Positions 35,122 through 41,482 of a DNA stretch of 41,482 nt are shown piece by piece. Where the stretch lies: assembly GCA_002070715.1 (NCBI GenBank), contig MWDV01000076.1, positions 1 through 41,482 of the forward strand, read 5' to 3'. A program made the translations under genes and the position numbers. This stretch comes from Verrucomicrobia bacterium ADurb.Bin118. GTDB taxonomy: Bacteria; Verrucomicrobiota; Verrucomicrobiia; Limisphaerales; MWDV01. The stretch's first letter is position 1. Every line of letters starts with the position of its first letter. The notes under the pieces are model-generated. The model was not told the origin of the DNA. It did no database searches and saw only the letters and a list, made by a program, of their open reading frames with translations.

Positions 35122-35826
35122 TTATGAGAGGGCTCCCCGCCTTCGGAAGCGTCCGCCCAGAAGCAAAACCCCGCCCATCAAGAGACGGCAAATGGCCGGT
35201 TCGGGAATCGGGATGATCGTCGGCGTGCCCACGTAAATCCCGCCGCCGGCCACCACCAACGCCGCGTCCAGCATTTCAATCACCCCCTGATGGTTCACAA
35301 ACTCCCCCCAGCCAAATACCGGATCGTTGTAGATTCCCGGGGGCGCGCCATTGGTGTGGCCCGTGTAAAATCCCAGGAAGAACGGCACCTCCGGATCAAA
35401 TCCGTAGTAATTCCCGAAGTCCAACTCCGGGTAAGCGCCCGTCTGGATCGCAGACAAACTGAGGGGATCATTCGGTGATACAAAAAACACGCGGATTCCC
35501 TCGTCCCGAGTCGCCGGAGCGAAAGAGAATATCATGTAGTAAGGACTCCCGGGCGTCATGAGCTGGGGACGCAGAATGAATCCCGTGTAATCGCCAGGGG
35601 TGGGACTCCGCATGACGTGGACGACGGCGCTGAGGCCCGCCGTTGAATAGGTGACGCCGTCGGGGAGGAGGTAGCCTTGGGCCGGGGCCAAGGCGGGGGC
35701 GGCGAGCGCGGCCGCCAGAACCAGTGGCGCCAAAAGGTTGCGCTGCTGGAATAGGCGAATAACCCGGCCGCGGCGGACAGCGGCTCGCCGCAGTGTCTTG
35801 TACGATTTTATATTTTTTTGAACCAC
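35122..35826 (-). CDS. PEP-CTERM sorted exported protein
   Basis: Secreted protein ending in a PEP-CTERM tripartite signal: IPIPEPAICRLL, a hydrophobic stretch (MGGVLLLGG) and a basic tail (RFRRRGALS), which an exosortase would cleave. A hydrophobic export signal is seen near the N-terminus (LLAPLVLAAALAAPALA, then PAQG). The mature part (~160 residues) has no recognised domain. The start is uncertain: the frame opens with GTG at 35826, but a -10-like TATAAA (35812-35807, minus strand) lies inside its first codons and the Mrr stop overlaps it, so translation probably begins further in, for example at a TTG at 35733. No exosortase gene is in the window. Confidence 0.72.
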   Translation of the reverse strand: MVQKNIKSYKTLRRAAVRRGRVIRLFQQRNLLAPLVLAAALAAPALAPAQGYLLPDGVTYSTAGLSAVVHVMRSPTPGDYTGFILRPQLMTPGSPYYMIFSFAPATRDEGIRVFFVSPNDPLSLSAIQTGAYPELDFGNYYGFDPEVPFFLGFYTGHTNGAPPGIYNDPVFGWGEFVNHQGVIEMLDAALVVAGGGIYVGTPTIIPIPEPAICRLLMGGVLLLGGRFRRRGALS

Positions 35827-36656
35827 TCGTGATTAACCGAGATTTCTTCAACCGTTTTTACACGCACCTCAATGCCCAAGCGCAAATCCTTTAACATGAT
35901 GACCAGTTCATCGCCATCAATCATGTCCAACGGAGGGGCTCCATCCCGCTGTGCTTCCAATCGAGCATCGCGGGTAAAGGTGCCGGTGGTGATGAACAGT
36001 CCCTTGTCGGCCCGACCAACCATTGCTCCGCGGAAATCTCGAATAGCGCTTGCCGATATACTGTCACGATAGCGCTTACACTGAAAAATCACATGAAACG
36101 AAAGAATACCACCAAGCTTCACAACGCCTTTGCCGTCAATGCCGCCATCACCAGAACGACCGGTCACCTCAACTTGGATAAATCCAGATTCGCGAAGTAA
36201 TCTCTGGCAGAGGCGCTCAAAAGCTTCCGGGGCCATTTGTTTGAGGGCTTCCAGAGCTTCGTCTTGCCAGCGAAGTTCCCTGACCATTTCCGGCGTTTCC
36301 TGCCCCGCTTCTGCTTCAGCGGCCTCCTCTCTGGCAACACGATCTTCCTGCTGAACAGCACGAGTGACCTCTGCTGGAATTACTTGCTCGGTTGCGATGC
36401 CTCGATCGGAAAGCGCCCAGACCCCCCGATCCGAGTTCTCCAGCAGGCCATATCTCTTCAAATATGTTCGGGCCCAAGCCAAGTTGTAACTGAACTTGGT
36501 GCGATTCCCCCTGTGGATTTGATTGATGTCTTCTTCCGAAAGGTTGAGGATACGGGATACTGATTCCTCCAACTCGGGGATTGATGCTGAACCACCCAAC
36601 TCCCGCAATGCCTGCAGTAAGGGGTTAAAGAGTTCGTCGAATTTTGGTGCGGCCAT
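35808..36656 (-). CDS. mrr: Mrr-type restriction endonuclease-like protein
   Basis: A 282-residue protein with the two Mrr domains. The N-terminal winged helix (about 6-95, FDELFNPLLQALRELGGSAS and YLKRYGLLENSDRGVW) binds DNA, and the C-terminal PD-(D/E)xK nuclease (about 145-260) contains LLRESGFIQVEVTGRSGDGG then IDGKGVVKLGG and FQCKRYRDSISASAIRDFRG, giving the D ... QxK catalytic pattern. Mrr enzymes cut methylated DNA from outside, so it is a candidate defence gene. No methylase accompanies it, as expected for type IV. It is AT-richer than neighbouring sdh and fum genes and lies between two direct repeats, consistent with transfer. A DNA-repair nuclease role cannot be excluded. Confidence 0.85.
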   Translation of the reverse strand: MAAPKFDELFNPLLQALRELGGSASIPELEESVSRILNLSEEDINQIHRGNRTKFSYNLAWARTYLKRYGLLENSDRGVWALSDRGIATEQVIPAEVTRAVQQEDRVAREEAAEAEAGQETPEMVRELRWQDEALEALKQMAPEAFERLCQRLLRESGFIQVEVTGRSGDGGIDGKGVVKLGGILSFHVIFQCKRYRDSISASAIRDFRGAMVGRADKGLFITTGTFTRDARLEAQRDGAPPLDMIDGDELVIMLKDLRLGIEVRVKTVEEISVNHEWFKKI

Positions 36657-36790
36657 ATTGCATTATTTCGTTTGTCGAACAGTAGTATTCGGGAATGTCG
36701 GGCGGGGATAGCCCGCCAAGTGAAACGACCTTGTCATGGCGGCATATTTTCAAGCAGCGCGCCGGGTGTCAATCGAGAAGCCAAGAGGTT

Positions 36791-36829
36791 TGGGAAAGAC
36801 TGGGGACATCGTGACCCCCTAGTGGTGAA
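36791..36829 (+). repeat. ~40-bp direct repeat, copy B
   Basis: Same orientation as 34914-34953 (TGGGAAAGAC TGGGGACATC at the start). It lies between the mrr start and the fumarase alpha gene. Together the copies frame the PEP-CTERM and mrr genes. Confidence 0.75.
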
Positions 36830-36904
36830 GCTCCCGGCGGAAAATGGCGTGGCGGGAACCCCGCATTGGCGCCGCGGCGTGGGCCGCCTACACTGCGCGG
36901 CGCC

Positions 36905-37783
36905 ATGACTGAATTGCAAACGGCTCTGCTTGAATTGATCCGGCGCACGTCGGCGGAGATTCCCGACGACGTCCACCGCGCCCTCCTCGCCGCGGGGGCC
37001 AACGAACAGCAAGGGTCCATCGCCGCCAACGCGATGCAGATCATTGACCAGAACATCGCGCTGGCGAAAAACAAATCCCAGCCCATCTGCCAGGACACGG
37101 GCAGCGTGTTGTTCTACGTGGATTGTCCGGTCGGTTACGATCAGATCACGTTTGCCGAAGCGGCGCGGGAAGCGGTCCGGCAGGCCACCCGGAAAGGGTA
37201 TCTGCGGCAGAACTCGGTGGATTCCCTCACCGGCAAAAACGACGGCACCAACGTCGGCCCGGGCGCGCCGGCGCTGCATTTTCAGCAGCAGCGCGCGCCG
37301 GAGATCAACGTGCGGCTGCTCCTCAAGGGGGGCGGGTGCGAGAACGTCGGCGCGCAATACTCCCTGCCGCACACCGCGCTCGGGGCCAACCGCGATCTGG
37401 CGGGTTGCCGCAAGGTGATTTTGGACGCCGTCCTGCAGGCGCAGGGCAAGGGGTGCGGACCGGGCATCCTGGGCGTGTGCATCGGCGGCGATCGCGCCAC
37501 CGGATATGAATACAGCAAGCAACAACTGCTGCGCCGCCTCGATGACCGGAATCCGGTGCCCGAATTGGACGCGTTGGAACAGGATATCGTCCAGACCGCG
37601 AACGCGCTGGGGATCGGTCCGATGGGGTTTGGCGGCAGGACCACGTTGTTGGGGGCGAAGATTGGCGCGGTCAACCGCCTGCCGGCGTCGTTCTTTGTCA
37701 GCATCAGTTACATGTGCTGGGCGTACCGGCGGCAGGGGGTGACGTTGAACGAAGCGGGCGGCATCGCCCGGTGGCTGTATTAA
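36905..37783 (+). CDS. class I fumarate hydratase, alpha subunit
   Basis: First half of a two-subunit iron-sulfur fumarase (or closely related tartrate dehydratase), which adds water to fumarate to form malate. The three cluster cysteines are in QPICQDTGSVLFY, LLKGGGCENVGAQ and GKGCGPGILGVCIGGD; DSLTGKNDGTNVGPGAP is also typical. Length is 292 residues. The ATG at 36905 is used, since residues encoded upstream are unconserved. The beta subunit follows after 19 bases. It is divergent from sdhCAB, so consecutive TCA-cycle steps are encoded on both sides of the mrr insertion. Confidence 0.92.
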   Translation: MTELQTALLELIRRTSAEIPDDVHRALLAAGANEQQGSIAANAMQIIDQNIALAKNKSQPICQDTGSVLFYVDCPVGYDQITFAEAAREAVRQATRKGYLRQNSVDSLTGKNDGTNVGPGAPALHFQQQRAPEINVRLLLKGGGCENVGAQYSLPHTALGANRDLAGCRKVILDAVLQAQGKGCGPGILGVCIGGDRATGYEYSKQQLLRRLDDRNPVPELDALEQDIVQTANALGIGPMGFGGRTTLLGAKIGAVNRLPASFFVSISYMCWAYRRQGVTLNEAGGIARWLY

Positions 37784-37802
37784 AACCTGCGGGGAGCGAA
37801 CC

Positions 37803-38378
37803 ATGATCAAACTGAATTTTCCCTTTACCGAAGCCGCGGTGCGCGCCTTGAAAGTGGGCGACGAAGTATTGATTTCCGGCGTGGTGTTTACCGGTCGCGA
37901 CGCCGTGCACAAGTATTTGTACGAGGGCGGCCCGTTGCCGCCGGGCGTGAGCCTGCGGGACGGCATCCTCTATCACTGCGGTCCGGTGATGCTGCAACAA
38001 GCGGACGGCACCTGGCAATGCAACGCCGCCGGCCCCACGACGTCCATTCGGGAAGAACCGTATCAAGGCCGGATCATTCGCGATCACGGCGTGCGGGGCG
38101 TGATTGGCAAGGGCGGCATGGGCGAGGGCACCCTGGCCGCCTGTCAGGAACATGGCTGCGTATATCTGCACGCCGTGGGCGGCGCCGCGCAGGTGTTGGC
38201 GGCGTGCATCCGGCGCGTGCGCAACGTTTATTTCCTGGAGCAATTCGGCGCGCCGGAAGCCATTTGGGAATTGGACGTCGTGGATTTCCCGGCGGTGGTC
38301 ACCATGGATGCGCACGGTCGCTCGCTGCACCGAGAGGTGTTCCAGCATAGTCAGGCCGAGTTGGCTCGGCGGCTCTGA
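37803..38378 (+). CDS. class I fumarate hydratase, beta subunit
   Basis: Second subunit (191 residues), matching the C-terminal domain of class I fumarases: GDEVLISGVVFTGRDAVHKY, LYHCGPVM, AAGPTTSIREEPYQGRIIRD, GVIGKGGMGEGT and VYLHAVGGAAQVL. It closes the active site over the cluster in the alpha subunit. GGGGAG lies about seven bases before the ATG, a strong ribosome-binding site. Tartrate dehydratase (TtdB) remains an alternative, but the adjacent sdh operon favours fumarase. Confidence 0.92.
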   Translation: MIKLNFPFTEAAVRALKVGDEVLISGVVFTGRDAVHKYLYEGGPLPPGVSLRDGILYHCGPVMLQQADGTWQCNAAGPTTSIREEPYQGRIIRDHGVRGVIGKGGMGEGTLAACQEHGCVYLHAVGGAAQVLAACIRRVRNVYFLEQFGAPEAIWELDVVDFPAVVTMDAHGRSLHREVFQHSQAELARRL

Positions 38379-38527
38379 GCCGGGGCGGACACCGAGGCCC
38401 GCCTGACTGCGTCTGCCGGCACGCAATGCCCCTGCTCGGGGATCACGGACTGAATGTCTCCGCACACGTGCTTCGGGATGAAATTTTTTCTGTCAGCCGG
38501 CGGGGCGTTTTGTCAGGGTACCTCCCC

Positions 38528-39412
38528 ATGAAAATCTGGTTCGCGTTGCTCGCCGCCGCCGCGATCTGTCGGGCGGAAAATCTGGAACAAACCTACGCGC
38601 CGTACGGCCGTCTGTTGATCACGCCTTTTGCCTCCGCGCCGTTTCCGCATCCCAGCCGCGCCGCAGGGCATCAGTACAAGGACAAATTCTTCCCGGCGGA
38701 GACGCATTACTGCGACAACTCGGTGGCGCTCTTCATTCCGAAGGGCTTTCGCGAAACTCCGCGCGTGGACGTGGTGGTGTATTTTCACGGCTGGGGCAGC
38801 AGCATTGAAAGCACCCTGCGCCGGTTTCAGTTGATCGAACAATTCACGGCCAGCGGCAAAAATGCCGTGCTGGTTTTTCCGGAAGGGCCCAAGCACGCCT
38901 CCGATTCCGCGGGCGGCAAACTGGAAGACCCGGAGGGGTTCAAACGGTTTGTCAACGAGGTGACGGCCACGTTGCGGCGCCAGGCCGGCGGGCAATCTTC
39001 GGCGGAGGAGATCGGTCGCGTCATTCTGGCCGGACACAGCGGCGCCTACAAAGTCATGGCGGCCATCCTGGATCGCGGCGGTTTGCCGGAGCGGGTGCGG
39101 GAGGTGTGGTTGTTCGACGCGTTGTATGCCGAGACCGATAAATTCCTCGCGTGGTGGGACCGGGAGCAGGGACGACTGCTCAACATTTACACCGAGAACG
39201 GCGGCACGAAGCGCAATTCGGAGACTTGGATGGAACGACTGAAACAACGCGGCACGCCCTTTCTGTTCACCTCGGACACCGCCGTCACCGCGGCGGAATT
39301 GAAATCGGGCCGGCTGATTTTTCTCTCCACCGATCTGGGCCACAACGACGTGGTGGAGAAACGGAAGACGTTTGGTGAATTCTTAAAAACGAGTTGCCTG
39401 GACGATCGGTAA
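38528..39412 (+). CDS. secreted alpha/beta-hydrolase-like protein
   Basis: A 294-residue protein with a short signal peptide (MKIWFALLAAAAICRA). The core looks like an alpha/beta hydrolase: VVVYFHGWGSS (oxyanion-hole HG), NAVLVFPEGPKHASDSAGG and VILAGHSGAYKVMAAIL, where GHSGA fits the GxSxG nucleophile elbow. A candidate acid is in VWLFDALYAET and the last histidine in LSTDLGHNDVV. A lipase, esterase or poly(3-hydroxybutyrate)-depolymerase-like activity in the periplasm is plausible but not resolved. The ATG at 38528 is chosen because the signal peptide begins there. Confidence 0.75.
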   Translation: MKIWFALLAAAAICRAENLEQTYAPYGRLLITPFASAPFPHPSRAAGHQYKDKFFPAETHYCDNSVALFIPKGFRETPRVDVVVYFHGWGSSIESTLRRFQLIEQFTASGKNAVLVFPEGPKHASDSAGGKLEDPEGFKRFVNEVTATLRRQAGGQSSAEEIGRVILAGHSGAYKVMAAILDRGGLPERVREVWLFDALYAETDKFLAWWDREQGRLLNIYTENGGTKRNSETWMERLKQRGTPFLFTSDTAVTAAELKSGRLIFLSTDLGHNDVVEKRKTFGEFLKTSCLDDR

Positions 39413-39426
39413 CGTTCCGTCAGTGG

Positions 39427-39444
39427 CCGGCCGACGCTGGCCGG
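39427..39444. terminator. hairpin between convergent genes
   Basis: CCGGCC (39427-39432) and GGCCGG (39439-39444) form a 6-bp GC stem with a 6-base loop in the 33-base space between the stop codons of two convergent genes. There is no T run, so intrinsic termination is uncertain. Confidence 0.35.
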
Positions 39445-39445
39445 G

Positions 39446-39850
39446 TCACGGTTGGCAGGTGATCTGCGACCATTCCTCGCCTTGGGTGGCGGCGTAGAGG
39501 GTGAAGGCCTGTTCGTTTTGAATCAAGACGGCGCGCACCACGGAGGAATCATCGGCCCGGCCCAGGTTCAGCAGGGTGTCGGGAATAATGTCCACCTTCT
39601 TGTGGGCGTACACGAGGGCGAACACGGCTTGGGCAAACGCGCAATAAGGCAGATCCCGATACGCGCCCTCGGCGAAATCCTCAACCAAGTTGGCGAGAAA
39701 TTCGAGTTGATCCGCCAGATGCGGGTACAGCGGCTCTTGGATCTGGGTGAATTCCAGTTTCCACTTGGGCAGCAGACGGAGCACTTTGTCCACGGTCGCC
39801 GGGGTCACGGTCGCCGCGCCGCGATTCACAAACGCCACAATCTCAGGCAT
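39446..39850 (-). CDS. DUF1232-like (YkvA-type) protein
   Basis: A 134-residue protein. The central part, FAQAVFALVYAHKKVDIIPD followed by LLNLGRADDSSVV, matches the DUF1232 pattern (a helix, then 'vDlIPD..p.lG..DD'). Family function is unknown; members are often membrane-associated, but this copy has a longer hydrophilic N-terminus and no clear transmembrane helix. It is convergent with the secreted hydrolase gene. Confidence 0.65.
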   Translation of the reverse strand: MPEIVAFVNRGAATVTPATVDKVLRLLPKWKLEFTQIQEPLYPHLADQLEFLANLVEDFAEGAYRDLPYCAFAQAVFALVYAHKKVDIIPDTLLNLGRADDSSVVRAVLIQNEQAFTLYAATQGEEWSQITCQP

Positions 39851-39975
39851 GGCCGCATTCTACCCGCCCGCCGGGTTGGAGGAAAGATTTTCCGGAGGCT
39901 GCCGTTACCGGTCCGGGATGGGGTTACAGGCAACGCCATCGCAGCCCAGACCGATGGTTGGGCGCGCTGCGGGCG

Positions 39976-41259
39976 TTAATTCCGGGTAGGCAGCGGGACC
40001 AGCTTCCGCCGCAGCGTCAATGTGCCGCCGCCGCCCAAGATAAGGGCGGTCATTCCCGCCAGGAGAAACGCCGGCGCGAACGAATGCGAGGCATCCGCGA
40101 GTGCGCCGGCCAGATACGGACCCAACGCCTGCCCCAAACCAAAGACCAAGGTGACCAAGCCCAAGGCCGCCGGGGCCAAGCGCGGGCCAAACAGGTCGCC
40201 GCTCAATGCCGCCATCAAAGCCGGAATGCTCCACGCCGTGAGCGCAAAGAGCGCGGCGGAGAGATGAATGCTCCCCGGCGTGCGGCTTGCTCCAAAGAGC
40301 AGAAACGACACGCCTTGCAAACCAAACACCCACAGCAACGCCGTGCGGCGTCCCCAGCGATCCGATACTCCGCCCCAGATGAATCCGCTCACGGTGGAAA
40401 CTACGCCGATTTGCAGCCACAAAGCGCCCGCCCGGGCCGGAGTGAAGCCCGCTTCCGCCGTCAAATACCGGACAAAAAATGTGGCGTAGATAATGTAGGA
40501 AAATCCAAACGCAAAATACAACGCGGCCAGCTTCCAGAGCGTCGCGGAGCGATACACCCCGCGCCAGTCACGGGCGGCGGGGGCGGTCGCCGCGGAGGAG
40601 GCGTTGCGTTCGGCTTCTGATTCGCCGATCGGGCGCAGTCCTTTTTCCGCCGGCCGATTACGCAAAAAGAGTGTGGCGGCGGCAAAGACCAGGAGGGTCA
40701 AACCCGCCAGCACATACCAACACACCCGCCATCCTTGATCGCCGCAATGATGCAGGAGGGCGGGAATCAACGGCCCGGCGACCATCAATCCGACGCTGGA
40801 ACCGGCCACGCCGACACCGGCCGCCAAGCCGCGCCGGCGAGCGCCGAACCAAGGCGAAACTAAAGCCATGGCCGGTACGTTGCTGCCCGCGCCGCCCACG
40901 CCGGCCAGAAACCGCCCCAGCACGGCGGCGCCAAAGGTGGGGATCAGCCCTGTCACCGCCATCCCCAGTGCCACGATCAACAGTCCGCAACCGATGACGG
41001 CGCGGGGACCAAAGCGCGCGGCCAGCACGCCGGCGAATCCGACCGTGACCAGGTATCCCACCAGGTTCCAGGATTGGAGAATGCCGGTTTGCGTATTGGT
41101 GAGATGCAAGGCGTGTTGCATCGCCGGCAGCAGGCTCGTGTAACCAAACCGCGCCAGCCCGAGCGCGCTAAAAACAACCAACACGATCAACCCCAGCACC
41201 ACGTAGCCATAGTGACAACGGCGGACGGCAGTTTCCGGTGCGGGATGGTTTGCGTGCAT
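39976..41259 (-). CDS. MFS transporter (YbfB/YjiJ-like)
   Basis: A 427-residue major facilitator with 12 predicted membrane helices. The N-terminus (HYGYVVLGLIVLVVFSALGL, ARFGYTSLLPAMQHAL) and the loop FGARRRGLAAGVGVAGSS fit the YbfB/YjiJ-type or oxalate:formate-type branches. A charged central loop (NRPAEKGLRPIGESEAER) divides the halves, and the second half has a GxxSDRxGRR loop (WGGVSDRWGRRTALL). Substrate unknown. No neighbouring enzyme suggests one. No gene is seen in the remaining 223 bases to the window end. Confidence 0.82.
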   Translation of the reverse strand: MHANHPAPETAVRRCHYGYVVLGLIVLVVFSALGLARFGYTSLLPAMQHALHLTNTQTGILQSWNLVGYLVTVGFAGVLAARFGPRAVIGCGLLIVALGMAVTGLIPTFGAAVLGRFLAGVGGAGSNVPAMALVSPWFGARRRGLAAGVGVAGSSVGLMVAGPLIPALLHHCGDQGWRVCWYVLAGLTLLVFAAATLFLRNRPAEKGLRPIGESEAERNASSAATAPAARDWRGVYRSATLWKLAALYFAFGFSYIIYATFFVRYLTAEAGFTPARAGALWLQIGVVSTVSGFIWGGVSDRWGRRTALLWVFGLQGVSFLLFGASRTPGSIHLSAALFALTAWSIPALMAALSGDLFGPRLAPAALGLVTLVFGLGQALGPYLAGALADASHSFAPAFLLAGMTALILGGGGTLTLRRKLVPLPTRN

Positions 41260-41482
41260 TTGGCCGGGCCACTTTACGCCCGTCCGTCCCCGGTTGACCA
41301 GCAGAAGGTGGACGTATTTTAGCGGCGAACAAAACCAAGACTCTTGCCCCGCTTCGGATCGAAGGTTGGCGCGCGCAAGCGATTGGCGAAGCCGGATTGG
41401 CCTTCAGTTGCCGACACAAGCGAAACAACGCGGCGGACGCATTCGCTTGACGTTCATTCCCACTCATGTTGTAAGCTGCACC

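Overview
The window reads as a chromosomal piece of a GC-rich, Gram-negative bacterium with lipopolysaccharide, most likely a verrucomicrobium of the Pedosphaera/Limisphaera type. The pointers are LptD, a PEP-CTERM protein, a huge secreted protein with autotransporter-type beta-strand repeats and a 'YYVLACTN...FYRA' C-terminus, a cytochrome-b type sdhCAB and the futalosine menaquinone gene mqnE. The assignment is inference from gene content; no rRNA is present.

Layout. (1) 385-1677: mqnE, carrying an in-frame palindromic insertion. (2) 1678-9624: an accessory island between mqnE and trpE. It holds a HigBA-like toxin-antitoxin pair bracketed by a 159-bp direct repeat of the mqnE 3' end, a VapBC pair whose toxin is cut off by an IS630 remnant, a fragment of mutY, a three-gene operon (dynamin-like GTPase, DUF697/YcjF-like membrane protein, metallophosphoesterase), an IS3-family remnant fused into a DUF4926 gene, and a frameshifted DUF6883 gene. 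The operon looks visibly more AT-rich than the housekeeping genes. (3) 9625-16242, minus strand: trpE, a small membrane protein, hisI, argS, a PTS-IIA (PtsN-like) gene, rnc, a zinc-ribbon protein and tRNA-Gln. (4) 16594-21317, plus strand: argH, a nitrilase-family hydrolase, an NtrB-like histidine kinase and a phosphoesterase. (5) 21314-29785, minus strand: lptD, a 700-bp gap with at most one small gene, a giant CHAP-domain wall hydrolase, a prepilin peptidase and aroE. (6) 29938-41259: trpB, then sdhCAB (minus) and a two-subunit class I fumarase (plus), separated by a PEP-CTERM gene and an Mrr-type nuclease gene lying between two ~40-bp direct repeats; then a secreted hydrolase, a DUF1232 protein and an MFS transporter.

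How it fits together. Most genes are housekeeping: menaquinone, tryptophan, histidine, arginine and shikimate synthesis, the succinate-fumarate-malate steps of the TCA cycle, outer-membrane assembly and RNA processing. The two accessory insertions (1.7-9.6 kb and about 34.9-36.8 kb) carry the toxin-antitoxin, nuclease and mobile-element content. The best candidate for an undescribed system is the GTPase-DUF697-phosphoesterase operon at 4513-8317, which resembles membrane-remodelling dynamin systems and the YcjX/YcjF stress pair but has a third, phosphoesterase, partner. Gene starts were checked by eye; several are uncertain and flagged.
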